Assembly: GCF_004358675.1 (NCBI RefSeq)
Contig: NZ_SMZO01000008.1
Span: 1 to 64,000 of the forward strand
Direction of reading: 5' to 3'
DNA from: Meridianimarinicoccus aquatilis
GTDB taxonomy: Bacteria; Pseudomonadota; Alphaproteobacteria; Rhodobacterales; Rhodobacteraceae
DNA length: 64,000 bases
The position numbers and the translations under genes are program-made. The notes below the pieces were generated by a model that searched no databases, was not told the origin of the DNA, and was given only the letters and a program-made list of their open reading frames with translations. Within the stretch, counting starts at the first letter, position 1. Each line of letters starts with the position of its first letter. Of the stretch, positions 9,356-18,536 are shown piece by piece.

Positions 9356-10720
9356 TCAGGCTTTTTCAAAGCCGCGAGCGATTTCCCAATCGGTGACCGC
9401 CCGGTCAAATTCTTCCTGCTCCCACTCGGCGCAGCGGGTGTAGTGGTCGATCACCTCGTCTCCGAAGGCGGCGCGCAGCATCTTGGACCCACGCAATGTT
9501 TCGGTCGCGTCGCGCAGGTTGCGGGGGACTTCGGTGGCGTCGTCACTGTCATAGATGTCACCGTCCATGGGCGGTGCAAGCTCTAGCCCCTCTTCTATGC
9601 CCTGCAGTCCAGCGGCCAGCATCGCCGCCTGTGCCAGATAGGGGTTCAGGTCGGATCCACCGATGCGGCATTCGACCCGAACACCCGGCGTTCCGTCACC
9701 GCAAAGCCGGAAGGCGGCGGTGCGATTGTCCACCGACCACGCCGTGCGCGTGGGTGCGAAGGTGCCTTTGGCGAACCGCTTGTAGCTGTTCACATAGGGT
9801 GCGAGGAAGAAGGTGTAATCCGGCGCATAAGCGATCAACCCGGCCATATAGGATTTCATCAGCGCCGACATGCCCAGATCAGCCGTTTCATCGAAGAACG
9901 CAGGCGAGCCGTCGCGCCACAGCGATTGGTGAACGTGGCTTGAACTGCCGACCCGGTTAGGGGCGAGTTTGGGCAAGAAGCTGGCCGAATGGCCCGTTGC
10001 CCAAGCGATTTCCTTGACCGCGTGCTTGGCAATCGTGTGGTGATCAGCGCAAGCCAGCGCATCTGCATACCGGATGTTCAGCTCTTCCTGTCCGGCCTCT
10101 GCTTCGCCTTTGGTACCTTCGACGGGGATGCCTGCGGCGACCAGATGATTGCGCACAGGACGCAGGATCGCCTCTTCCTTGGTGGTCTGAAAGATATGAT
10201 AGTCTTCGTTGTATTTTCCCAGCGTCGCCAGATCGCGATAGCCTTCGGCGCGCATCACTTCGAGCGGCTTTTCAAACAGGAAAAACTCCAGCTCGGTCGC
10301 CATGATGGAGCTGAGCCCCATTTCCTCGGCCCGGGCAACTTGCGCTTTGAGCATCCCGCGCGGGTCATGGGCAACGGGGGCGTGACCGTGATGGTCCAGA
10401 ACATCGCACATCACCATGGCGGTGCCTTCAAGCCACGGTACGGGGCGCAGGGTGCTCAGGTCCGGGCGCATGGTGTAATCGCCATATCCCGTCGCCCAGC
10501 TTGACGAAGCGTATCCATCAGGCGTGGCCATTTCCAGGTCGGTTGCCAGCAGGTAGTTGCAGCAGTGGGTTTCCTTATAGGAATGGTCCACGAAATTCCG
10601 CGCATGAAAGCGTTTGCCCATCAGCCGACCCTGCATGTCGGTCAAACACACTAGAACAGTGTCGATGCGGCCCTCGTCCACAGACATTTTCAGATCGTCG
10701 AAGCTCAACACAGCTGGCAT
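9356..10720 (-). CDS. Glutamine-synthetase-family gamma-glutamyl amine ligase (PuuA-like)
   Basis: 454 residues with the glutamine synthetase fold signatures: ATELEFFLFE near the N-terminal third, GEAEAGQEELNIRY, the HVHQSLW segment and CRIGGSDLNPYLA near the C-terminus. The small, divergent form and the gene context fit enzymes that join glutamate to an amine (PuuA, IpuC, GlnA4 type) rather than to ammonia. ATG 10720 has AGGA six bases upstream; in-frame ATGs at 10726 and 10735 and a TTG at 10807 are less well placed. It follows the TRAP binding-protein gene and precedes the aldehyde dehydrogenase gene, so it likely activates the imported amine for oxidation. Confidence 0.9.
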   Translation of the reverse strand: MPAVLSFDDLKMSVDEGRIDTVLVCLTDMQGRLMGKRFHARNFVDHSYKETHCCNYLLATDLEMATPDGYASSSWATGYGDYTMRPDLSTLRPVPWLEGTAMVMCDVLDHHGHAPVAHDPRGMLKAQVARAEEMGLSSIMATELEFFLFEKPLEVMRAEGYRDLATLGKYNEDYHIFQTTKEEAILRPVRNHLVAAGIPVEGTKGEAEAGQEELNIRYADALACADHHTIAKHAVKEIAWATGHSASFLPKLAPNRVGSSSHVHQSLWRDGSPAFFDETADLGMSALMKSYMAGLIAYAPDYTFFLAPYVNSYKRFAKGTFAPTRTAWSVDNRTAAFRLCGDGTPGVRVECRIGGSDLNPYLAQAAMLAAGLQGIEEGLELAPPMDGDIYDSDDATEVPRNLRDATETLRGSKMLRAAFGDEVIDHYTRCAEWEQEEFDRAVTDWEIARGFEKA

Positions 10721-10761
10721 GGTCATTCCTGGCATTTTGCGGTCGGGTGTGATGCGGATAT

Positions 10762-10790
10762 GGTCGGCCCCGGCGTTGCAGGAGCCGACC
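10762..10790 (-). promoter_or_regulatory. Intercistronic RNA hairpin after the TRAP binding-protein gene
   Basis: Perfect 7-bp inverted repeat GGTCGGC / GCCGACC with a 15-base loop, about 20 bases after the stop of the binding-protein gene. No T-run follows in the direction of transcription, so it looks like a transcript-stabilising or partial-termination hairpin, which would favour high expression of the solute-binding protein. Confidence 0.5.
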
Positions 10791-10810
10791 GTTTTAAGTG
10801 GGGCCAAACC

Positions 10811-11848
10811 TTAGAACGTGTACGGCGGACCGGCTTGGTTGATGACCGAGTTATATTCGCGGAAGATGTTCACGATCTTGGTCTGGATTTCGCCCTCTTC
10901 CGCGATTTCCGCCCAGAACTCTTTCGCGGCGTCTTCGACCACGGCCCATTCTTCGGCCGGCACGGACCGCAGGGCCAGTTTGTCGCCCGTGGCCCGCAGG
11001 CGCGCTTCGCCGCCCCAATACCATTGGTTGCGATAAGTGTGGCCTGCTTCTATGCCGGCCATGACCAGCTGCTTGAGATGATCGGGCAGTTCAGCCCAAC
11101 GCTCTTGGTTGACGAAGAACGACCCGATCCACGCGCCCGAGATGTTGTTGGTCAGGAAATAGTCCGTCACGTTGGCCCAGCCGACGGTGTAGTCTTCGGT
11201 GATGCCCGACCACGCCATGCCGTCCAGCTCGCCGGTTTGGACGGCGACTTCTGCGTCCTCATAGGGAATGTTCACAGACACAACGCCAAATTTCGACAAG
11301 AACCGGCCGGCTGTGGGGAAGGTATACAACTTCAAGCCATCAAGATCGTCGAGCGACGTGATTTCCTTTTTGGTGTTGAAGTTACACGGGTCTTGCCCAG
11401 CCGCAGAAAGCCATTGCACGCCAACCTTGGCGTATTCTTCACGCCAGATATCCGCGAGGCCATACTGGTTGAACAGCACTGGCACATCGAGAATGTGCTT
11501 GGTCGCGAACGGGAAATACCCGCCGAACTGGCGCAGGGGCGTGGGTGACGCCATGCTGTCGTCGTCCGAATGCACGCCGTCGATCGTACCGCGCTGAAGC
11601 GCCTGGAACAATTCGCCCGTTGGGACGATCTGATCCGCATAGAACAGCTCGATCTCCATCTCGCCGTTTGCTGCGGCATTGATGTAGTCGATGATCGGCT
11701 TGGTGACATGCTCGCCAAGCGCGGCGCCCGCATAGGTCTGGAAACGCCATTTGATGGGGGCCTGCGCCTTCACGATGGACGGGGCGGCCAGCGGCGCAGC
11801 AAGCGCACCTGCGCCGGCTGCTGTCAGAAACTTTCTTCTGGTGGTCAT
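10811..11848 (-). CDS. dctP: TRAP transporter solute-binding protein (DctP family)
   Basis: 345 residues. It begins MTTRRKFLTAAGAGALAAP, a twin-arginine signal, and cleavage probably follows SIVKAQA. The mature part shows the DctP-type pattern including YADQIVPTGELFQALQRGTIDG near the first 90-110 residues. It captures an organic solute in the periplasm and passes it to the DctQM membrane pair. A strong AGGAGA ribosome site precedes ATG 11848. It comes after the membrane genes in the operon, while many TRAP operons place it first; a hairpin follows it. The ligand is unknown, probably the substrate of the downstream ligase and dehydrogenases. Confidence 0.94.
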   Translation of the reverse strand: MTTRRKFLTAAGAGALAAPLAAPSIVKAQAPIKWRFQTYAGAALGEHVTKPIIDYINAAANGEMEIELFYADQIVPTGELFQALQRGTIDGVHSDDDSMASPTPLRQFGGYFPFATKHILDVPVLFNQYGLADIWREEYAKVGVQWLSAAGQDPCNFNTKKEITSLDDLDGLKLYTFPTAGRFLSKFGVVSVNIPYEDAEVAVQTGELDGMAWSGITEDYTVGWANVTDYFLTNNISGAWIGSFFVNQERWAELPDHLKQLVMAGIEAGHTYRNQWYWGGEARLRATGDKLALRSVPAEEWAVVEDAAKEFWAEIAEEGEIQTKIVNIFREYNSVINQAGPPYTF

Positions 11849-11916
11849 CGTCTTCTCCTGTCGGGATTGGTTTCAGGTTTAGGTATCTCATGCCCCAGTG
11901 TTCCGGGGTTCTTGGT

Positions 11917-13242
11917 TTAGTTTCCGTAGACGGCATTCGGGAGCCAAAGCGCCACGCCGGGGAAGATCATCACCAGCGCAAGCGCCAGAACCATGACCAA
12001 CACAAAAGGTGTGATCGATCCATAGATATCACGCAATGAAATCTCGGGCGGAGCCATTGCCCGCATCAAGAACAGATTATAGCCGAAAGGAGGCGTCATG
12101 TAGGCGATCTGGCAGGTGATTGTGTACAGGATACCGTACCACACCAAATCAAAGCCCAATGCCCCCACAAGCGGCACATACAGCGGCGCAACGATGACAA
12201 GCATGGCAGTGTCATCAAGGAATGTCCCCATCAGGATGAAACTGAGCTGCATCAGGATCAAAATGACCCAAGGGTTGAGGCCCAGCCGTTCCGTGAACAG
12301 TGTCTCAATGGCCTTCACCGCACCCAACCCGTCAAACACCGCCCCGAATGCCAGCGCAGCAAGGATGATCCACATGAACATGCAGGTTATCGCCAGCGTT
12401 TGGCGTACCGTCGTTTCAAACACTTTGCGCGTCATCCGCCCCTTCAGGACCGCCGCCAAGAAGGCCGCGATCGCCCCGATGGCCGAGCTTTCCACAAGCG
12501 ACGTCCATCCGTTCACAAACGGCACCATCATGGTCGCGAAGATGACCAAAGGCAGCATCCCGGCACGCAGCAAGCGCATCTTTTCGGCACGCCCGACATC
12601 GCGCTCGGCCGGGTCGAGTACCGGACCCAGGTCTGGGTTAATTCGGCAGCGGATCACGATATAGGCGATGAAAAGCGCGGCCATCATTAGCCCCGGCACA
12701 ACCCCCGCCAGCCATAACTGACCAACCGGTTGGCGCGCGATCATGGCGTACAGGACCAGAACAACCGAAGGCGGAACCAGAATGCCAAGGCTGGACCCTG
12801 CCTGAATGACCCCCGTCACCATGCGTTTGTCATAGCCCCGTCGCAGCAGTTCAGGCAGGGCAATCGTGGCCCCGATGGCCATGCCGGCAACCGACAAACC
12901 GTTCATCGCGGAAACCAGCACCATCAATCCGATGGTGCCAACGGCAAGCCCGCCGCGCAGCCCGCCCATCCAGACATGGAACATCTTGTAGAGGTCTTCG
13001 GCGATCCGGGATTCAGACAGCACATAGCCCATGAAGATGAACATGGGCAGCGTCAGAAGCGGATACCATTTCATCAGCTTCATCGCCGCAGAAAAGCCGA
13101 TGTCATATCCGCCCCGGTCGCCCCAAAGCAGCAGTGCGGCAATCACAGCGACAAAACCGATGGCACCGAACACGCGCTGCCCGGTCAACAGCATCAGCAT
13201 CATGGTCGAGAACATGAGCGCGGCAATCAGTTCATAGGGCAT
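11917..13242 (-). CDS. dctM: TRAP transporter large permease (DctM)
   Basis: 441 residues, almost entirely hydrophobic, with the roughly 12 membrane segments of the DctM family and typical motifs such as LTLPMFIFMGYVLSESRIAEDLY and GSSLGILVPPSVVLVLYAM. It forms the sodium-coupled translocation channel. The start ATG at 13242 overlaps the stop of the small permease gene (TGATG), implying coupled translation. Family assignment is secure. Confidence 0.95.
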   Translation of the reverse strand: MPYELIAALMFSTMMLMLLTGQRVFGAIGFVAVIAALLLWGDRGGYDIGFSAAMKLMKWYPLLTLPMFIFMGYVLSESRIAEDLYKMFHVWMGGLRGGLAVGTIGLMVLVSAMNGLSVAGMAIGATIALPELLRRGYDKRMVTGVIQAGSSLGILVPPSVVLVLYAMIARQPVGQLWLAGVVPGLMMAALFIAYIVIRCRINPDLGPVLDPAERDVGRAEKMRLLRAGMLPLVIFATMMVPFVNGWTSLVESSAIGAIAAFLAAVLKGRMTRKVFETTVRQTLAITCMFMWIILAALAFGAVFDGLGAVKAIETLFTERLGLNPWVILILMQLSFILMGTFLDDTAMLVIVAPLYVPLVGALGFDLVWYGILYTITCQIAYMTPPFGYNLFLMRAMAPPEISLRDIYGSITPFVLVMVLALALVMIFPGVALWLPNAVYGN

Positions 13243-13751
13243 CAGACCTGCTCTCCCTTAAGGCGCAGGATGTCCTTGGCCAATTCTGAAATCGCCTGAA
13301 GCAACATCAGGACCAAAGCGAAGACCATGATGCATTTGATCGGCCACATGTAGGGGCGCCACGCTGTCGGGCTGCGCTCGCCGCCATATTTAAATGAGTA
13401 TAGCGTGCTGTCGATACCGCCCCACAGCAGAATGCCGAGATAGAAGATCAGGAACAAAACGGTGATTGCGTCCACCTGTGCCTTTCGGCGTGCCGACCAT
13501 TCGCCATAGAGCAGATCCATCCGCACGTTCGATCCCATTTGGATCGAATAGGGTCCGCCAAGCATGTAATACGCGACCATGGCGAATTGCGCCATTTCGA
13601 GCGTCCACAAAGATGGTGTGAAAAACGTCTTGGACACGGATGACCACATCAGGATGCCCATAATCACGAAGATGCCGTACATCACGACACGGCCAATGCG
13701 GTAATTAACCCCGTCAACAACCCGCACATATCCCTGAAGAAGCCCGATCAT
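13242..13751 (-). CDS. dctQ: TRAP transporter small permease (DctQ)
   Basis: 169 residues from ATG 13751, which overlaps the stop of the preceding amidohydrolase gene (ATGA). A longer frame reaching 13967 is out of place because it would overlap that gene by more than 200 bases. About four membrane helices are visible (YGIFVIMGILMWSS, FAMVAYYMLGG, VLFLIFYLGILLWGG, CIMVFALVLMLLQAI), matching DctQ, with the MGSNVRMDLLY segment between helices 2 and 3. Confidence 0.93.
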   Translation of the reverse strand: MIGLLQGYVRVVDGVNYRIGRVVMYGIFVIMGILMWSSVSKTFFTPSLWTLEMAQFAMVAYYMLGGPYSIQMGSNVRMDLLYGEWSARRKAQVDAITVLFLIFYLGILLWGGIDSTLYSFKYGGERSPTAWRPYMWPIKCIMVFALVLMLLQAISELAKDILRLKGEQV

Positions 13752-14530
13752 GCGTCGGCCTCTTGTGACATTCCAATATCGTCCAGCGCCACATTCAATA
13801 CTGCGGAAATTCGTTCGATCGCGCCTTGAATGTCTTCTGGTGTAAGAAGCAGATCGTTGCGCAACTCTATCATGACATTCAACAATCCGGCGGGTTCTGC
13901 GTGACGGTCCAAGGTGTGCAGAACACCGTCCTTTGGGCCATAAGGTTGGTTGAGCGCAGAGAGCCATCCGGTTTGGCCAGTATGCACCAGCATCGATCGG
14001 GCAAGCCTGTCATCCTTGCCGTGCAACAACCCCAATTCGACCTCGCGGGACTTGCCATTATACACAGGTGTGAAGCTGTGCATTGTAACCAGAACCGTTG
14101 GTTTCGGTCGTTCGGCGATAACGGCGGCCAGCGTTTCATGAAATGGGCGATAGACGTGCGTCACCCGTAGCAGTCGGTCGGCATCGCTCAGGTCGCGATT
14201 GCCAGGAACTTCGAAAATTTCACTGCGTGCGGGAATGGCGTCGGGGGCATCTGGGGGACGATTGCAGTCATACACAAGGCGAGAGAGTCGCCCTGCCACC
14301 AAGGGCGCATCAAGGCGTTCGGCCAAACCCTTGGCGACGTCCAGGGCACCTATGTCCCATGCTGCATGAGACACTGCTGCCTCTTTGTCCAAACCAAGAC
14401 CATTCAAAAACGGCGGCACAAACGCGCTGGCATGCTCGCACGCCAAAACGACCCGTCCACCACCATGTTGATTGGTGACCTCAACCGCGGGGCCAAATTC
14501 GGCAAGACTTTTCACGTTGGCATCTGACAT
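13748..14530 (-). CDS. N-formylglutamate amidohydrolase-family hydrolase
   Basis: 260 residues of the FGase family: LACEHASAFVPP near residue 30, a conserved SRLVYDCNRPPD segment around residue 85, VTMHSFTPVYNG near 150 and the C-terminal GLLNVMIELRNDLL. Family members cleave the amide of N-acylglutamates. It is the first gene of the operon and translationally coupled to dctQ. In this setting, with a gamma-glutamyl ligase downstream, a plausible task is removing the glutamyl group at the end of the pathway. That is inference; no histidine-utilisation genes are nearby, so a role in histidine breakdown is less likely. Confidence 0.88.
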   Translation of the reverse strand: MSDANVKSLAEFGPAVEVTNQHGGGRVVLACEHASAFVPPFLNGLGLDKEAAVSHAAWDIGALDVAKGLAERLDAPLVAGRLSRLVYDCNRPPDAPDAIPARSEIFEVPGNRDLSDADRLLRVTHVYRPFHETLAAVIAERPKPTVLVTMHSFTPVYNGKSREVELGLLHGKDDRLARSMLVHTGQTGWLSALNQPYGPKDGVLHTLDRHAEPAGLLNVMIELRNDLLLTPEDIQGAIERISAVLNVALDDIGMSQEADA

Positions 14531-14636
14531 GTGTAAACATCACTACATTAATTTTCATCCTGTCAAGAAATTTTCGTAGACGCCATTACAAAGCAAATCT
14601 ACGCTTGGCGGATAGATCAAGAAAAGGGCATTTCCA

Positions 14637-15509
14637 TTGGCAACGACAGGCGAGACGGTCAAAGCGCTTATGCGGCGTCACATGGCACAGTTGACGCTTT
14701 CAGAACGCCACCTTGCCAGCGTTCTGATGGAAGATTACCCCATCGCCGGCCTGCAATCGATCACGGAACTGGCGCAAGCTGCACAGGTCTCGACGCCCAC
14801 TGTTGTACGGATGGCGCGGAAATTGGGCCTGGATGGATTTTCAGCTTTGCAGGAAGCGTTGCGCAGCGAGATTTCCGACCAGATAAAAAAGCCAATGTCG
14901 AAACTCGACGAAATTGCGGCCGAGGATCAAGAGGCCCATAAACTCTACCGGTTTGCCGCCGCTGTCTTTCGAAATCTGCACGGAACACTGGCGCGCGTCG
15001 ATCAGGACGAATTCGATACGGCCGCAGCGCTGATGGCGGACCCTGCCCGGTCCATCTTTATCGAAGGTGGCCGTATCACCCGGTCGAACGCAGATTATTT
15101 GTTCAATCACTTACAGATCATTCGGCCGGGCGTGACGGATCTGGGCCGCTCGTCCGGCGTTTGGCCGCAGTACCTGCTGGATATGGATGCGAACTCGGTC
15201 CTCGTTCTATTCGACATTCGCCGCTATGAAAGCGATCTGCTGAAACTGGCAAAGCTCGCCAAAGCGCGCGGGAGCCGGATCGTTCTGTTCACGGATCAAT
15301 GGGGTTCTCCGATTGGGCAGTTGGCGGATATATGTTTCAACAGCCACGTCGAAGCGCCATCAAGTTGGGACAGCACCATAGCAGTGATGCTTCTGATCGA
15401 AGCGTTGATTGCCGAGGTGCAGACCTTACTGGCCGATGAAAGCCGAACGCGCATTGAAGAATTGGAATCAATGTTCACTGCAACGCGCATGTTTCGCGAC
15501 TTCAATTGA
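14637..15509 (+). CDS. MurR/RpiR-family transcriptional regulator
   Basis: 290 residues: an N-terminal RpiR-type helix-turn-helix (ITELAQAAQVSTPTVVRMARKLG around residues 42-65, 20 or more residues of predicted helix) and a C-terminal SIS domain from about residue 135, where an effector such as a sugar phosphate or related metabolite would bind. TTG 14637 follows an AAAAGGG ribosome site; the next in-frame ATG is 33 bases on. It is divergent from the TRAP/gamma-glutamyl operon with 106 bp between starts, so it is the probable local regulator. Malate synthase G follows on the same strand. Confidence 0.9.
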   Translation: MATTGETVKALMRRHMAQLTLSERHLASVLMEDYPIAGLQSITELAQAAQVSTPTVVRMARKLGLDGFSALQEALRSEISDQIKKPMSKLDEIAAEDQEAHKLYRFAAAVFRNLHGTLARVDQDEFDTAAALMADPARSIFIEGGRITRSNADYLFNHLQIIRPGVTDLGRSSGVWPQYLLDMDANSVLVLFDIRRYESDLLKLAKLAKARGSRIVLFTDQWGSPIGQLADICFNSHVEAPSSWDSTIAVMLLIEALIAEVQTLLADESRTRIEELESMFTATRMFRDFN

Positions 15510-15606
15510 TGCCCCTCAAGGCAATCTTTTGGACCCTTCCGCGCCGACTTGAACACCCCGAACGGGCCAGATACCTATCGGCGTAACATTAACTGGAGAG
15601 ACACGT

Positions 15607-17781
15607 ATGACCGATCAGCCTTCTTCGACGGCGCAGACCGACCGCGTCGAGCGCGCAGAACTTCAGGTCGCCAGCGTCCTTGCGGATTTCATCGAAACCA
15701 AAGCCCTTCCAGGCACGGGTGTCACGCCCGAGGCATTTTGGGCCGGGCTTTCTGAACTGCAGCATGACTTTGGGCCGCGCAACGCCGAGCTGTTGAAAAC
15801 GCGGGACTCTTTGCAAAGTCAAATCGATGCCTGGCACGTTGAGCACCGTGAAAAGCCGCATGATCATGAGGCGTACAAAGCGTTTCTTCATGAAATTGGG
15901 TACTTGCACACAGAGGGCGACGATTTCAGCATCGAAACCGCCAATGTCGACCCAGAAATTGCGACCGTCCCCGGCCCGCAATTGGTGGTTCCGATCACCA
16001 ATGCGCGGTACGCTCTGAACGCGGCCAATGCTCGTTGGGGCAGCCTTTATGACGGATTATACGGCACGGATGCGATGGGCAGCGCGCCATCAAAAGGCGG
16101 GTATGATCGCGGTCGCGGTGCACGGGTTGTTGCGCGGGTGCGGGTCTTCCTTGACGATGCATTCCCAGTTCAGGGTGCAAGTCACGCCGATGCACGCAGA
16201 TACCACATCCAGGACGGCGCGCTGTTGGTGGATGACATGCCCTTGGTCGATCCATCGAAGTTTGTCGGATATCGTGGTCATCCCCGCGCACCGGAAGCCG
16301 TTCTTTTGTGCAATAACGGGCTGCATGCAGAACTGGTGTTTGACCGTACGCATATGATCGGCAGCCGTGATCAGTGCGGGCTGGCCGATGTGCGTTTGGA
16401 AAGCGCGATTTCCGCGATCATGGATTGCGAAGACAGCGTTGCCTGTGTCGACGCCGAAGACAAGGTGCTGGCCTATTCCAACTGGCTTGGCCTGATGAAA
16501 GGCGATCTGACAGAGAATGTCGCCAAGGGTGACAAGACCATCACGCGCGCCTTGAACCCTGATCCGGTGTTCACGGCACCCGATGGCTCCGAGATGTCCT
16601 TGAAAGGCCGCGCCCTCATGCTGGTGCGCAATGTGGGCCACTTGATGACCAACCCCGCGATCCTTGATCGCGATGGAAACGAGATTTTCGAAGGGCTGAT
16701 GGACGCGATGACGACCGCGTTGATTGCAATGCACGATCTGTCCAAGACAGGCGGCACGCGCAATTCCGTCGCTGGGTCGGTCTATGTGGTGAAGCCCAAA
16801 ATGCACGGCCCCGACGAAGTGGCCTTTGCCAACGATATCTTCACCCATGTGGAAAAGACGCTGGGCCTGCCGCAGAACACTGTCAAGCTTGGCATCATGG
16901 ATGAAGAACGGCGCACATCCGTCAACCTGAAGGAGTGCATCCGCGCCGCATTGCACCGCGTGTGCTTCATCAACACTGGTTTCCTGGACCGCACCGGCGA
17001 TGAAATTCACACCTCGATGGAAGCAGGCCCCTTCTCGCGCAAGGATTTCATCAAGCGCAAGGGATGGATCACCGCGTACGAAAACCAGAACGTCGATATC
17101 GGGCTGGAATGCGGCTTGTCCGGCAAAGCGCAGATCGGCAAAGGCATGTGGGCCATGCCCGACAAGATGGCAGCGATGCTCGAAGCCAAGATCGAACATC
17201 CCAAGGCAGGCGCAAATTGCGCTTGGGTGCCAAGCCCCACGGCGGCGACATTGCATGCCCTGCACTACCACAGGGTTGACGTTTTCGCCGTTCAGGATGG
17301 TCTGAAAAAAGGCGGGCGCCGCGCATATGTGGATGCGCTTTTGGGGATCCCGATCGCAAGTTTCCAGAAATGGAGTGCCGATCAAATCCGCCGTGAGGTC
17401 GAAAACAACGCGCAAGGCATACTTGGTTATGTGGTGCGCTGGATCGATCAAGGTGTTGGCTGTTCCAAGGTTCCCGATATTAATGACGTCGGCTTGATGG
17501 AAGACCGCGCGACGTGCCGCATTTCTGCGCAGCACATCGCGAACTGGCTGCATCACGGCGTGGTCAGCGAAACCGAGACAATGGAAATCATGCGCAAAAT
17601 GGCCGAAGTCGTGGACCGTCAGAATGCGGGCGACGCAGCCTATACGCCCATGGCCCCCGGCTTTGATGGCATCGCCTTTAAAGCCGCTTGTGATCTGGTG
17701 TTCCTTGGTGCCAAGCAACCGTCTGGTTACACAGAGCCCGTTCTTCATGCGCGCCGCATCGAACGCAAGGCACAGGGCTGA
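15607..17781 (+). CDS. glcB: Malate synthase G
   Basis: 724 residues, the normal length of the single-chain G isoform. It condenses glyoxylate with acetyl-CoA to give malate. Recognisable segments are [52 protein letters not shown] and the late [12 protein letters not shown] 15607 has a GGAGAGA ribosome site. A GlcG-like gene follows 55 bases later, as often found near glcB. Glyoxylate could come from glycolate or from glycine made by neighbouring pathways. Confidence 0.97.
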   Translation: MTDQPSSTAQTDRVERAELQVASVLADFIETKALPGTGVTPEAFWAGLSELQHDFGPRNAELLKTRDSLQSQIDAWHVEHREKPHDHEAYKAFLHEIGYLHTEGDDFSIETANVDPEIATVPGPQLVVPITNARYALNAANARWGSLYDGLYGTDAMGSAPSKGGYDRGRGARVVARVRVFLDDAFPVQGASHADARRYHIQDGALLVDDMPLVDPSKFVGYRGHPRAPEAVLLCNNGLHAELVFDRTHMIGSRDQCGLADVRLESAISAIMDCEDSVACVDAEDKVLAYSNWLGLMKGDLTENVAKGDKTITRALNPDPVFTAPDGSEMSLKGRALMLVRNVGHLMTNPAILDRDGNEIFEGLMDAMTTALIAMHDLSKTGGTRNSVAGSVYVVKPKMHGPDEVAFANDIFTHVEKTLGLPQNTVKLGIMDEERRTSVNLKECIRAALHRVCFINTGFLDRTGDEIHTSMEAGPFSRKDFIKRKGWITAYENQNVDIGLECGLSGKAQIGKGMWAMPDKMAAMLEAKIEHPKAGANCAWVPSPTAATLHALHYHRVDVFAVQDGLKKGGRRAYVDALLGIPIASFQKWSADQIRREVENNAQGILGYVVRWIDQGVGCSKVPDINDVGLMEDRATCRISAQHIANWLHHGVVSETETMEIMRKMAEVVDRQNAGDAAYTPMAPGFDGIAFKAACDLVFLGAKQPSGYTEPVLHARRIERKAQG

Positions 17782-17836
17782 TACAGCTACCGGGATCGCG
17801 CCCAAGCGCGGTCCCACCCCAAGGGAGGGAACACAT

Positions 17837-18265
17837 ATGACCAAGATCAACCATGCTGCCGCACGCCAAATCGTCACGCAAGCGCTCGTCAAAGCCCGCG
17901 AACTTGATCTCAAACCACTTTCCGTGATCGTTTTGGATGCAGGTGGTCACCCGCTGGCGTTTGAGCGTGAAGATGGCGCGAGCCCGGGTCGGTTTGCGAT
18001 CGCGCAGGGCAAAGCGTACGGCGCAGTTATGCTCGGGATCGGCGGCACCGCACAAATGCAGCGCGCCGAAGCGCAAGCCTATTTCATCACATGCGCCAAC
18101 GCGGCATTCGGCGGGCAGCTGGTGCCGGTGCCGGGCGGTGTTCTGGTGCGCGGCAGCACAGGCGAGGTGATCGGTGCCGTTGGGGTGACCGGCGACACGT
18201 CTGACAACGACGCCGCCGCCGCTACTGCAGGGATTGAGGCGGCGGGTCTGACGGCCGAAATCTGA
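17837..18265 (+). CDS. glcG: GlcG/HbpS-family protein
   Basis: 142 residues starting at ATG 17837 with a strong GGGAGGGA ribosome site. It shows the GlcG/HbpS alpha-beta fold pattern: LSVIVLDAGGHPLAFEREDGA, then GKAYGAV, and VPGGVLVRGSTGEVIGAVGVTG. Members bind haem or corrinoid-like ligands or accompany glycolate operons; the precise role is unsettled. It is probably co-transcribed with glcB. There is no signal peptide, so it acts in the cytoplasm. Confidence 0.88.
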   Translation: MTKINHAAARQIVTQALVKARELDLKPLSVIVLDAGGHPLAFEREDGASPGRFAIAQGKAYGAVMLGIGGTAQMQRAEAQAYFITCANAAFGGQLVPVPGGVLVRGSTGEVIGAVGVTGDTSDNDAAAATAGIEAAGLTAEI

Positions 18266-18332
18266 CGCACCGTTCCACCGAACACTCGCAAAAAGCCATT
18301 GAGACCGTCCAAGATATTTCCTATGTCCGGGG

Positions 18333-18459
18333 CATTCTCAGGGCGGGGTGAAATTCCCCACCGGCGGTTATAGCCCGCGAGCGCCTTTCTGTTTGGAAAG
18401 GGTCAGCAGATCCGGTGAAATTCCGGGGCCGACGGTTAAAGTCCGGATGGAAGAGAATG
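18333..18459 (+). promoter_or_regulatory. FMN riboswitch (RFN element)
   Basis: Contains the conserved RFN blocks: AGGGCGGGGTGAAATTCCCC, ACCGGCGGT, AGCCCGCGAGC, GGTCAGCAGATCCGGTGAAA (with TTCCGGGGCCGACGGT next) and AGTCCGGATG. The closing P1 stem is CATTCTC (18333-18339) with GAGAATG (18453-18459), perfectly complementary. It precedes ribH by 77 bases and should shut off the gene when FMN is abundant. Confidence 0.97.
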
Positions 18460-18497
18460 GCGTAAGGTGCTGGAGTTCCCGCGCCTTGTGTCTGCTT

Positions 18498-18536
18498 CGC
18501 TCTGGGATTCTGTCACGTGGTGAAAGGAACAGAGCG
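18498..18536 (+). promoter_or_regulatory. Candidate translational expression platform of the FMN riboswitch
   Basis: A perfect 7-bp inverted repeat CGCTCTG (18498-18504) and CAGAGCG (18530-18536) encloses the ribosome site GAAAGGA and its right arm ends one base before the ribH ATG. Forming this hairpin would hide the initiation region. No terminator-like T-run is present, which supports translational rather than transcriptional control. Confidence 0.6.

Noticed and set aside
14532-14547. TGTA-N8-TACA inverted repeat near the start of the amidohydrolase gene as an RpiR operator
   Set aside because: Arms of only 4 bp with no second copy; too weak to report as a site.
16090-17913. Long open frame on the minus strand opposite malate synthase G
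   Set aside because: No domain or signal; it is the antisense shadow of a highly conserved gene in GC-rich DNA.
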